This document shows, piece after piece, positions 9,020 to 16,507 of a stretch of DNA of 64,000 bases. The stretch comes from Pseudomonas sp. MWU16-30317 (GTDB taxonomy: Bacteria > Pseudomonadota > Gammaproteobacteria > Pseudomonadales > Pseudomonadaceae), in the NCBI RefSeq assembly GCF_020515695.1, contig NZ_JAIWJA010000008.1, positions 186,001-250,000 of the forward strand, given 5' to 3'. Both the position numbers and the translations under genes were made by a program. Under the pieces are notes generated by a model. That model was given only the letters and a program-made list of their open reading frames with translations. It did not search any database and had not been told where the DNA came from. Position 1 is the first letter of the stretch, and each line of letters begins with the position of its first letter.

Positions 9020-10006
9020 TTACTTGGCGGCAGTGGTGGTGTCGATGAACTGGTTGGTGTAGAGGTCTTCGAGCTTGGGCTCCTTGCTGACGATGCCTTC
9101 GCTCACGTAGAACTGGCGGACTTTTTCCAGGCGTTGCGGGTCGATGCGACCGAGTACGGTCTGCTGCGCGTAAACGTGCTCGATATAGAGTTTGAAAGTC
9201 TTCTCCAGCTGCGCTTCCTTGCCGGCGTAGCTAGGCACGGCCTTGGCGAACGTCGCAGCGGCAGCATGGGGGTCGGCAATGATGTCGCGCATGCCCTGCA
9301 GCGTCGCCTGGACTACGCCCCGGACGATCTCCGGGTGATTGTCGATAGCGTCATCGGACGCCATGATCGATTGCGCCATGCTTTCGAACACTTGGTCCTG
9401 GGGGATCAGCGTGACGTCCAGGCCTGCCTCCTGGGAATCGGTGACCCAGTCTGGGACGCCTGCCATGGCGGCGGCTTTCTTGGCGGCAAAAAGCTGCCAG
9501 ACACCCGCAGGCCCGGCGGCCTGGATGTTGACGTCGTTCTTGTCCAGGCCGGCTTTGCGCAGGGTCGCGAGGAGGGCGTAATAGGTGGTGTCGGAGTACG
9601 ACATTACGGTGAGAGTCTTGCCCTTGAGGTCCTTCACCGAGGTGATGTTTTCGTCGGCGTTGGTGGCAATCATTGTTACCCCGCCGGCACCTAGTACCGC
9701 CACGTCGCGTACCGGAATACCGTTGGCGCGGACCACGATCGGGGTATCGCCGATGGCCCCGCCGATCAATGCATTGCCAGCGCCGATCTGCTTGGCGACG
9801 TCGACCCCGCCCTTGGCCGCAATGAACGTGACGTTCAGGTCCTTGCTGGCGTAGTAGCCCTTTTCCTTGGCGATGATCCATGGCGCGAATGCCGCGGAGT
9901 TGGGCGGAGCGGGCAACAGATAGGTGACGTCAGTGGCGGCATGGGCGCCCAATGCGAAACTCAGGCCAAGAGCGGCCGACGCGGTCATGACAGCGGACTT
10001 GAACAT
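9020..10006 (-). CDS. ABC transporter substrate-binding protein (SsuA/ThiY-like)
   Basis: A 328-residue periplasmic protein. The first 23 residues (MFKSAVMTASAALGLSFALG...AHA) form a Sec signal peptide with an AHA cleavage site. The mature part has the NMT1/OpuAC-type fold (AFAPWIIAKEKGYYASKDLNVTFI, then KGGVDVAKQIGAGNALIGGAIGD). Proteins of this type bind nitrate, alkanesulfonates, taurine or thiamine precursors, and also many aromatic or heterocyclic acids, so ligand prediction is weak. It lies between the cognate ATPase and permease genes. Confidence 0.92.
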   Translation of the reverse strand: MFKSAVMTASAALGLSFALGAHAATDVTYLLPAPPNSAAFAPWIIAKEKGYYASKDLNVTFIAAKGGVDVAKQIGAGNALIGGAIGDTPIVVRANGIPVRDVAVLGAGGVTMIATNADENITSVKDLKGKTLTVMSYSDTTYYALLATLRKAGLDKNDVNIQAAGPAGVWQLFAAKKAAAMAGVPDWVTDSQEAGLDVTLIPQDQVFESMAQSIMASDDAIDNHPEIVRGVVQATLQGMRDIIADPHAAAATFAKAVPSYAGKEAQLEKTFKLYIEHVYAQQTVLGRIDPQRLEKVRQFYVSEGIVSKEPKLEDLYTNQFIDTTTAAK

Positions 10007-10048
10007 GGTGACTCCTGAAGGGGTTTGAAGGGCCGTTCGGGACAGCGA

Positions 10049-10897
10049 TCAATGCAGATCGGTGTCTTCGCCAACTTTGAGCAGCGCCATCAGGCGGCCG
10101 GCCAGCGGGCCGATTTCGGCGAGCTTGCGACGTTCCAAGGGGTTGTCGCGGTAGGGCAGATCGACGACGATTTCTTCGATGATGGTGCCGGGCCTCGCGC
10201 TCATCACCAGAAGGCGGTCGGACATGGCAATGGCCTCTACCAGGTCGTGGGTGATGAACAGGGCGGTCTTCTTTTCCTCGAACAGCATGCGGGCCATGTC
10301 TTGCTGCAGGATCATCTTGGTCTGGGCATCGAGGGCCGAGAACGGCTCGTCGAGAAACAGTACTTGGGGGTCCATGGCCAAGGTGCGTGCCAAGGCTGCG
10401 CGTTGGCGCATCCCGCCCGACAGCTGAAACGGATAGTGGTCCGCGAAGCCCTGCAGGTGGCACCGATCGAGCAGGTCTTCAGCGATGCAGCGGCGCTCGG
10501 CGGCGGCCATGCCTTGGATTTCAAGGCCCAACTCGACGTTTTGACGAATGCTACGCCACGGCATTAGCAGGTCCTTCTGCAGCATGAACGCGACCTTCTT
10601 CACCGGGCCGTCGACGGCTTCGCCACCGACGAACACTTCGCCTTCGCTCGGCCGGTAGAGCCCCGAGCCCATGTTGAGGATGGTGCTTTTACCGCAGCCG
10701 GAAGGGCCGATGATCGACACCACTTCGCCGCGGGCGATGGTGAAGTTCACATCACGGATAGCAAATGGCGCATCGGCTTTACCTTTGCCCGGGAAGCTCT
10801 TGCCAACTTTGCGAAATTCAATTTCGGTCGGCTCGTTGGCCAGGCGACGGGCTTCTGTCCAGTCGGGGGCGATTGCAAACATCTCTTTGACAGCCAT
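10049..10897 (-). CDS. ABC transporter ATP-binding protein (SsuB/TauB-like)
   Basis: A 282-residue ATPase with Walker A GPSGCGKST (64-72), signature LSGGMRQR (159-166) and Walker B VLFLDEP (179-185), plus the switch histidine in FITHDLVEA. It powers uptake through the permease at 8209-8988. This is the first gene of the long minus-strand operon: upstream (10898-11172) lies a leader with two palindromic operator candidates, and downstream genes follow with gaps under 50 bases or overlaps. The N-terminal 30-residue extension before the ABC core is common in this subgroup. Confidence 0.94.
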   Translation of the reverse strand: MAVKEMFAIAPDWTEARRLANEPTEIEFRKVGKSFPGKGKADAPFAIRDVNFTIARGEVVSIIGPSGCGKSTILNMGSGLYRPSEGEVFVGGEAVDGPVKKVAFMLQKDLLMPWRSIRQNVELGLEIQGMAAAERRCIAEDLLDRCHLQGFADHYPFQLSGGMRQRAALARTLAMDPQVLFLDEPFSALDAQTKMILQQDMARMLFEEKKTALFITHDLVEAIAMSDRLLVMSARPGTIIEEIVVDLPYRDNPLERRKLAEIGPLAGRLMALLKVGEDTDLH

Positions 10898-11032
10898 TGG
10901 AAAGGTCTCTGGTCTGTTTTACTAGTGATACATCGGTTAGTGCATGAACAATGCCATGTGGATTTTAATCATCAATAATTAATAAAATCATTGATAATCA
11001 ATGGTTTGTATAAATCTATCAATCGCGGACAT

Positions 11033-11048
11033 GTTTTATATATAAAAC
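11033..11048. promoter_or_regulatory. Palindromic operator candidate, copy 1
   Basis: A perfect 16-base palindrome, GTTTTATATATAAAAC, whose flanks (AT left, GT right) no longer match. Its centre is about 99 bases from copy 2 at 11128-11151 and it lies just upstream of the putative -35 box. The IclR regulator of the operon is the obvious candidate to bind here. Confidence 0.55.
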
Positions 11049-11127
11049 GTTGTTTGTATTGTGATACGGCGCTGCACGTTCGCGGGCGTTGTTACCATTC
11101 GTGCGAGATAAGGGTGCTTTTATGGAA

Positions 11128-11151
11128 CACTGTTTTATATATAAAACAGTG
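11128..11151. promoter_or_regulatory. Palindromic operator candidate, copy 2
   Basis: A perfect 24-base palindrome: outer arms CACTG/CAGTG around the same TTTTATATATAAAA core as copy 1. Perfect symmetry over 24 bases and exact repetition of the core 99 bases away are unlikely by chance and fit a dimeric regulator binding two sites, perhaps with DNA looping. Which protein binds is inferred, not shown. Confidence 0.6.
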
Positions 11152-11172
11152 CCATGTAGATGAGTTTTGCGG

Positions 11173-12315
11173 TTATTGGGCTGAACCCGTCGAGACTTGC
11201 CACGCGTCGTAGCCATACACCCAGTCGGCATTGCCACCGGCCTTGAGCCATTGGTTGCCGCGCGAACCGATCTGGATCTGACTAGCGCGCGCCATCCGAG
11301 CGTTCTGGTAATCCCGCAGGGCGTAGCTCACCTGCTCGGTGGATTGCACTTCGTTGAGCGCTCGCGCCAGCACTACGGCGTCTTCGATTGCCTGGCCGGC
11401 ACCTTGGGCCATAAACGGCATCATCGGGTGGCACGCATCGCCCAGCAGCACCAGACGGCCCTCGGTCCAGTAGGGCAGCGGGTCGCGTTCATAGAGTGCG
11501 GTTTTCAAGACATCGTCGCAGGCGTCAAGTAAGGCGCGGGCGTCGGGGTGGAAGTCGGCATAACTGTCGCGTAGTTCGCTGACGCTACCAGGGGTGGTCC
11601 AACTCTCTTCGTGCCAGCTGTCCTGGGCGGTGGTGGCGAAGATAAAGATGTCATCGCCGCGGTTGAGGGGGAAGGTAACGATCTGGCTATGGGCCGTCGG
11701 GCCCCACCACTTGGTGAATGCCTGGATATTGGGCACGTGAGCCACGCGGCTGGCCGGCACCACGGCGCGGAACGCGACGACCCCGGTAAAGCGTGGGCTC
11801 TCCTTGCCAAACAGGGTATTGCGCACCACGGAGTGGATACCGTCGGCGCCGATCAGTACGTCCATCCTCGCTTGGCTGCCGTCGCTGAAGTGCAGCACTG
11901 CGCCGTCCGGGTCCTGACTGGCGGCGACGGCACGTTTGGAGAACTGAACCTGTTCCACTGCACAGGCATCGGCCAGCACGGTGAGCAGGTCAGCCCGATG
12001 GATAGTCAGCTGCGGCGCGCCGTATTGGCGTTCGGCAACGTCGGACATTTCCAGGCGGGAGGTTTCTTCGCCGGTGTCCCAGAGACGGCTGATACGGTGG
12101 GTCGGGCGCGCTGCGAAGCGGCGCACGCCCTGGCCGATACCTAAGCCGTCCAGTGCTTTGACGGCATTGGGCGTGAGGTTGATGTCGGCGCCGACGCGCA
12201 TGAATGCCTTGGCTTGTTCGTACACCGTGACCTGATGCCCTGCGCGTTGTAACGCGATAGCGGCGCACAGACCGCCAATACCGGCGCCGAGGATACCTAT
12301 GGAGAGTGCTTGCAT
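11173..12315 (-). CDS. FAD-dependent aromatic monooxygenase (6-hydroxynicotinate 3-monooxygenase/salicylate hydroxylase-like)
   Basis: A 380-residue group-A flavoprotein hydroxylase: N-terminal GxGxxG (GAGIGGLCAA), the DG motif VLIGADGIHS, and the GD motif RLVLLGDACHPMMPFMAQGAGQAIEDA. It hydroxylates an aromatic acid with NAD(P)H and O2. Length and the C-terminal WLKAGGN..WVYGYDAW recall NicC of Pseudomonas nicotinate degradation, but no other nic genes are present. The start at 12315 has GAGG six bases upstream. It is separated from the operon at 10897 by the operator region, so it probably has its own promoter while possibly serving the same pathway. Confidence 0.88.
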   Translation of the reverse strand: MQALSIGILGAGIGGLCAAIALQRAGHQVTVYEQAKAFMRVGADINLTPNAVKALDGLGIGQGVRRFAARPTHRISRLWDTGEETSRLEMSDVAERQYGAPQLTIHRADLLTVLADACAVEQVQFSKRAVAASQDPDGAVLHFSDGSQARMDVLIGADGIHSVVRNTLFGKESPRFTGVVAFRAVVPASRVAHVPNIQAFTKWWGPTAHSQIVTFPLNRGDDIFIFATTAQDSWHEESWTTPGSVSELRDSYADFHPDARALLDACDDVLKTALYERDPLPYWTEGRLVLLGDACHPMMPFMAQGAGQAIEDAVVLARALNEVQSTEQVSYALRDYQNARMARASQIQIGSRGNQWLKAGGNADWVYGYDAWQVSTGSAQ

Positions 12316-12317
12316 GA

Positions 12318-12347
12318 GTTGCCTCGATGTTGCATGGGTGAGGCAAC
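12318..12347 (-). promoter_or_regulatory. Hairpin covering the ribosome-binding site of the monooxygenase gene
   Basis: In the mRNA, GUUGCCUC (12347-12340) can pair with GAGGCAAC (12325-12318) across a 14-base loop. The second arm contains the Shine-Dalgarno GAGG of the gene starting at 12315. An 8-bp perfect stem would hide the ribosome-binding site, suggesting translational control; it could also simply be a protein operator. Confidence 0.45.
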
Positions 12348-12369
12348 GTCTCATGCATGGGAAATGCCA

Positions 12370-12393
12370 TTATTTCCTGCATTGAGGAAATAA
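12370..12393. promoter_or_regulatory. Inverted repeat upstream of the monooxygenase gene
   Basis: TTATTTCC and GGAAATAA form 8-base perfect arms with an 8-base spacer, in an AT-rich segment 55 bases upstream of the monooxygenase start. A third GGAAAT lies immediately before. This is a plausible operator for an unknown regulator. From here to 12649 I see no gene or further clear signal. Confidence 0.4.
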
Positions 12394-12649
12394 AATATTA
12401 TTAAATTGAATCAATTAGTTATGAGTTTTTTACAGGTGAAACAGGTGGCCAAGGGCCCAAATTGCGCCAACGCGTAGCACGCTTGGGTCGCAGTGCTACT
12501 TTCCGTCACTTTTTTCGACAGGGTGGTGTGGGAACACGGTCTCCTGTCGCAGCCTGGATACGTCTGCCCAATCTACGCAGCGAGGACAGCCTTTGCCCTG
12601 GCCGGCTGGATACCTCTGAGCATCTATCCACTCGAACACAAGAACGTGG

Positions 12650-12844
12650 CTAGTCGGGCAAGACACGCTTACGACGCTCTACAATCATCATGTCCGCAAT
12701 TTGGGAGGCAAGCTCGACCGCCTCAAGCCACTGGTCATCTAACCCTTTTCCGGTGGGTAGACCATTGCTTTTTGCGGTTGCCAGCGCTGCCGACATATAG
12801 GTATCCCAAGCCACCTTTTCACTTTCACCCAACCTTTTAGCCAT
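12650..12844 (-). CDS. Small hypothetical protein
   Basis: A 64-residue reading frame starting MAKRLGESEKVAWDTY and ending VERRKRVLPD. It is mostly charged and probably helical, with no membrane segment or known motif. The start at 12844 has GAGGG upstream at a rather long distance (9-10 bases); an earlier in-frame start at 12862 is possible. It stands alone between two unrelated genes on the same strand. Amino-acid composition looks like a real soluble protein rather than a shadow frame, but no function can be given. Confidence 0.45.
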   Translation of the reverse strand: MAKRLGESEKVAWDTYMSAALATAKSNGLPTGKGLDDQWLEAVELASQIADMMIVERRKRVLPD

Positions 12845-13028
12845 CCTGCCATCCCTCACCAATGACGAATACGACCAAACCTAAGTAGTAGCGGCATGTG
12901 CAAAAAAACACGCCCCACAAAAGCGCCGGTCTCCACTTCGCTATGGCAGTACGATCTGCTCATCCGTTCAGTTTTGAAGACTGGCCTAGCGTTTTTACTT
13001 GGGCTCATCGATGGCCGGCTGGAGTGTC

Positions 13029-14648
13029 TCAGGCCTCCAGCCGCGCAATCACGTCATTGAGCCCCACTGACAACGTATGCAGGTTCTCGCTCGCACTCTG
13101 GGTGCGCAGCACATTGCTTTGGTTGGTGGTGGCAATCGCGGTGATTTCCGTAAGATTGCGCGAGATATCGTCGGCCACCGAAGTCTGCTCTTCCGCCGCT
13201 GTCGCAATCTGGCGATTCATGTCACGGATGGCTTCCACCGCCGTGGTGATGCGAGCCAGCGAAGAGCCCGCCAAGGCGACTTGATCGACACTTTCCTGAC
13301 TGCGTGCCTGACCACTTTCGATGGCGTGTGCGGCATCGATGGCCCCGGTTTGCACCGAGTTGATGATCTGGTTGATTTCTGCCGTCGAAGAGGCCGTACG
13401 CTGAGCCAGGGTGCGCACCTCATCGGCCACCACCGCAAAACCGCGACCCGCATCCCCAGCGCGTGCAGCTTCGATCGCCGCGTTGAGGGCCAGCAGGTTG
13501 GTCTGATCGGCGATGCTGCGAATCACTTCCAGCACCTTGCCGATCCGGCCGCTGTCGCTTTCCAGGCGACGAATGACATCGGCCGTATTGCTGATCTCGA
13601 CGCGCATCTGGTTGATCGCCTTGACGGTGGCACTCATGACCCGGCCGCCTTCCTGAGAACTCTGGTCGGCTTCATCGGCGGCATGCGCTGCCTGAGCGGC
13701 ATGGCGCGCCACTTCCTGGGCGGTAGCAGACATCTCGGTCATCGCGGTGGCGACTTGATCGGTACGCTCGAACTGCTCGTGGGTGCCCTGGGCCATCAAT
13801 GCCGCGATGGCCTTCAGCTCACCGCCAGCGCTGTCCAGGTCGGTGGTGCTGCGTTTGAGGCGGGTGAACGTGTCGGCCAGAAAATCGCGCAGCGTGTTGG
13901 CCGCAATCGCCAATCGGCCCAGTTCATCCTGACGCGTGACCGCGACGCGATCGCTGAAGCGCCCTTGACTCAATTGCGCGACGTATTCGATGAGCATGGT
14001 GATCGGCCCGACGATGTTGCGGTTGACCACCCACAGCGTCAGCAGCCCCACCAGCAGGGCAGAGGCGAGCATCACCAGCGTACCGATGAGGATGGTCCTG
14101 TCGGCGGCAGCGCTGATGGTTTGCGATCGCTCATCGCTCAACGTGCGCAGGCTGATCACCAGCTCGCTCATTTGATCGCTGGCAGGGCGATCGACACCCT
14201 TGACTGCTTGGTCGCCGGCTACCGGATCGCCGCCGGCGGCCACGAATGCGTCGCGCCCTTTGCGATACGCCACCCCCAGTGCGCGGTGCTCTTCACGCAA
14301 CTTGTCGACCTGGGCGCGGGTCGCCGCATCCAAATCGCTCATGGCGCTCAAACGGCCCAGGGTGTCCTGAACCTGGCGCTCCTGATCTTCGAACTGGCCC
14401 CAGAACTTGTCGCGATCCGCAGGCTGTTTGCCACGCAGCAGCACGTTTTTCCATTCCTGCACCTGAATCTTGAATTGCAAATTGGCCTGATCGACCAGTT
14501 GCGAAGCGTGCAGAGGGCCGTCCAGCAGCCCGCGATAGGCGTGAACGTTGCTGGACAGAAATTGGAAGCACGCCAGCGCGATCAGCAGCACCAGTACCAG
14601 GCTGCCGCCGAGCAGTGCCAGAATCTGCAGTCTCAGGGATTTGAACAT
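13029..14648 (-). CDS. Methyl-accepting chemotaxis protein
   Basis: A 539-residue chemoreceptor: transmembrane helix 1 (about 8-31), a periplasmic helical sensor of about 155 residues containing [19 protein letters not shown], transmembrane helix 2 (about 190-212, [20 protein letters not shown]), a HAMP segment (to about 265), and the cytoplasmic signalling coiled coil with the conserved hairpin tip around [20 protein letters not shown] and [15 protein letters not shown]. It passes ligand occupancy to CheA/CheW. The start at 14648 avoids a non-conserved extension to 14795. A sigma-28-type promoter lies at 14761-14787. The ligand is unknown; neighbours suggest an amino acid or related nutrient. 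Confidence 0.94.
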   Translation of the reverse strand: MFKSLRLQILALLGGSLVLVLLIALACFQFLSSNVHAYRGLLDGPLHASQLVDQANLQFKIQVQEWKNVLLRGKQPADRDKFWGQFEDQERQVQDTLGRLSAMSDLDAATRAQVDKLREEHRALGVAYRKGRDAFVAAGGDPVAGDQAVKGVDRPASDQMSELVISLRTLSDERSQTISAAADRTILIGTLVMLASALLVGLLTLWVVNRNIVGPITMLIEYVAQLSQGRFSDRVAVTRQDELGRLAIAANTLRDFLADTFTRLKRSTTDLDSAGGELKAIAALMAQGTHEQFERTDQVATAMTEMSATAQEVARHAAQAAHAADEADQSSQEGGRVMSATVKAINQMRVEISNTADVIRRLESDSGRIGKVLEVIRSIADQTNLLALNAAIEAARAGDAGRGFAVVADEVRTLAQRTASSTAEINQIINSVQTGAIDAAHAIESGQARSQESVDQVALAGSSLARITTAVEAIRDMNRQIATAAEEQTSVADDISRNLTEITAIATTNQSNVLRTQSASENLHTLSVGLNDVIARLEA

Positions 14649-14760
14649 GTGGGGACTCTCATCAGGGGGCGTACGGTGCTCGGAATGCATCCGAAAGGTG
14701 CTTGCTCGTCGTATCCCTGACTGTGCACAACGCAGCTCAGAAACAGGGCTGCTATTGCTT

Positions 14761-14787
14761 GAGTCGGCTCCGCTGGAAGATTCTTTA
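14761..14787 (-). promoter_or_regulatory. Sigma-28 (FliA) type promoter for the chemoreceptor gene
   Basis: On the minus strand, TAAA (14787-14784), exactly 15 bases, then GCCGAC (14768-14763) match the flagellar sigma-factor consensus TAAA-N15-GCCGATAA except in the last bases. It lies 113 bases upstream of the chemoreceptor start. This would place the receptor in the motility regulon. Confidence 0.65.
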
Positions 14788-14830
14788 AGCGCCAATCATG
14801 AAACCAGCCGGGTGGTTGGTGCGATCACAC

Positions 14831-14859
14831 AAAAGGCGCTCATCGATGAATGAGCGCCT
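14831..14859 (-). terminator. Rho-independent terminator after the gamma-glutamyltransferase-like gene
   Basis: AGGCGCTCAT and its perfect complement form a 10-bp stem with a 6-base loop; on the minus strand it is followed by TTTT. It lies about 35 bases downstream of the stop at 14895 and separates that operon from the chemoreceptor promoter. Confidence 0.75.
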
Positions 14860-14894
14860 CCATGACTGTGCTCGCGCGTTCTTGAGGCGGTCCC

Positions 14895-16484
14895 TCAATA
14901 CCCCGCAGCAGCGCCATTGCTGCGAGGGTCGAACGCTCCCTCGTATGTGCCATTGCTCAAGCGCACTGCAGCGCCGGCATGGCCCATGGTTTCGGTAAAC
15001 GCGTCCAGCACCTCGACATCGTGGCCCAGTTGGCGCAGTTGCTCCAACACCTCGGCGGGTATGCGCGATTCGACTTTCAAGCTGTCGGTACTTTCGCCCC
15101 ACGTGCGCCCCAGCAGCCAGCGGGGTGCAGTCACCGCCTGCTGCAAAGGCTGACCGAACACCGCATAGCGGCTGAACACCGCTGCCTGGGTTTGCGGTTG
15201 GCCATCGCCGCCCATGGTCCCGTACACCAGGGCGCGGCCATCGTGCAGGCGGGCGGCGGCGGGGTTGAGGGTGTGAAAGGGTTTTTTGCCGGGCAGCAGT
15301 GTCAGCACGTGCTCGGGGTCGAGGCTGAACGAGGCGCCGCGGTTCTGCCAGTTGAGGCCGGACTCGGGCAGTACCACGCCACTGCCGAACTCGTGGTAGA
15401 TGCTCTGGATGAACGACACGGCCATGCCGTCGTTGTCGATAACGCCCATCCAGATGGTGTCGCCCGGGCCTTTGCCCTGGCCCCAGGGCGCGGCGTGGTG
15501 CAGGTCGATACGCGCCGCCAGAGCCTTGAGGTATTCCTCGGTCAAGCAGGCTTGCGGGTCGATGGTCATGTGCGTGGGGTCGGTGATATGCGCATCGCGT
15601 ACCGCGAAGGCAAGCTTGGTGGCCTCGACCAGAATGTGAACGTGCTCGGCCGAATCGGCGGCATGGTGGCTCAGTCCGGCGTGGTCGGCGATCCCCAGAA
15701 TCAACTGCGAGACCAAACCTTGGGTGGGTGGCGTGAGGTTGTACAGGGTGCCGGCGCTGTGGGCCAGTTGCAGCGGGCGCACTTGGGTAGCGCGATAGTT
15801 GGCCAGGTCTGCGCGGGTGACGGGCGAGCCTAGCGCGGCCAGGTCGCGGGCGATGGAGTCGCCCAGGCGGCCGCGGTAGAAACCGTCCAGGCCTTCCTCG
15901 GCCAGTGTGCGCAGGGTGACGGCCAGGCGCGGTTGCTTGAACAGGCTGCCTTTTTGCGGTGGCTGGCCGTCGTGCAAAAAGGTCTCGGCAAAGCCGGGGA
16001 TAGCGTGCAGTTCGGCCAGTTTGCTGCTGGTCGCCGCGTGCTGCGAAGGGGTGGTGGGGATCCCGGCGCTGGCGTAATGAATGGCGTCTTCGAGCAGCCG
16101 TGGCAGCGCTGTTTGCCCACCCCACTGGCGGGACAGCTCCAGTGCCAGTTGCCAGCCGCCCACCGTGCCGGCGACGGTCAGCGCGGCATCGACGCCGCGG
16201 GTGGGGATGCGGCTCATGCCAGCATAGCGCTCAAGTGTCGCCAGGCTCCCGGCCGGGCCGCTCGCATCGATTGCCACCGGCTCGCCGTGGGCCGGCATGA
16301 TCAGCCAGAAGCCGTCGCCCCCCAGGCTGTTCATGTGCGGGTAGACCACGGCGATGGTCGCTGCCGCCGCGACCATGGCTTCGATCGCGTTGCCGCCGTC
16401 GCGCAGGACGGCCAATGCCGACTGCGCCGCAAGGCTGTGGGGAGCGACCGCGATGCCGCGGGCGGCTAGTGTGGTGTTCAACAT
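14895..16484 (-). CDS. Gamma-glutamyltransferase family protein (Ntn hydrolase), paralogue 1
   Basis: A 529-residue member of the GGT/cephalosporin-acylase family, made as one chain that cleaves itself before a threonine. Here the nucleophile is T343 in GPGDTIWMGVIDNDGMAVSF; the small-subunit motif SGVVLPESGLNWQNRG and GTMGGDGQPQ follow. No signal peptide is seen, so unlike E. coli GGT it is probably cytoplasmic and may act on a gamma-glutamyl or acylated amino compound. The start at 16484 has GAGGA upstream. It follows an OxlT-like MFS gene by 23 bases, so the carrier likely imports its substrate. The substrate is unknown. Confidence 0.9.
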   Translation of the reverse strand: MLNTTLAARGIAVAPHSLAAQSALAVLRDGGNAIEAMVAAAATIAVVYPHMNSLGGDGFWLIMPAHGEPVAIDASGPAGSLATLERYAGMSRIPTRGVDAALTVAGTVGGWQLALELSRQWGGQTALPRLLEDAIHYASAGIPTTPSQHAATSSKLAELHAIPGFAETFLHDGQPPQKGSLFKQPRLAVTLRTLAEEGLDGFYRGRLGDSIARDLAALGSPVTRADLANYRATQVRPLQLAHSAGTLYNLTPPTQGLVSQLILGIADHAGLSHHAADSAEHVHILVEATKLAFAVRDAHITDPTHMTIDPQACLTEEYLKALAARIDLHHAAPWGQGKGPGDTIWMGVIDNDGMAVSFIQSIYHEFGSGVVLPESGLNWQNRGASFSLDPEHVLTLLPGKKPFHTLNPAAARLHDGRALVYGTMGGDGQPQTQAAVFSRYAVFGQPLQQAVTAPRWLLGRTWGESTDSLKVESRIPAEVLEQLRQLGHDVEVLDAFTETMGHAGAAVRLSNGTYEGAFDPRSNGAAAGY

Positions 16485-16507
16485 CGTTGCAATCCTCGTG
16501 GGGCAGT

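Larger units (their letters stand above)
10898..11172 (-). promoter_or_regulatory. Leader and promoter region of the 10897-to-1 operon
   Basis: This 275-base AT-rich stretch between the monooxygenase 3' end and the first ABC gene holds no convincing gene. On the minus strand TTGATA, a 17-base spacer and GATTAT (within 11024-10990) form a plausible -35/-10 pair. Just upstream lie two copies of TTTTATATATAAAA. A further loose inverted repeat, ATCAAT...ATTGAT, lies at about 10974-10996. The promoter is inferred from sequence only. Confidence 0.45.

Noticed and set aside
10991-11237. Small frames of about 70 codons in the operator region
   Set aside because: They are made of the palindromic sequence, contain repeated VLYIK from it, and lack ribosome-binding sites.
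11173-12315. Nicotinate degradation (nic) cluster
   Set aside because: Only a NicC-like monooxygenase is present; the ring-cleavage and other nic enzymes are not seen, so the assignment is not made.
13077-14720. 547-codon plus-strand frame opposite the chemoreceptor
   Set aside because: Shadow frame of a high-GC gene: rich in His, Arg and Gln without domain patterns, and lies fully antisense to a clear chemoreceptor.
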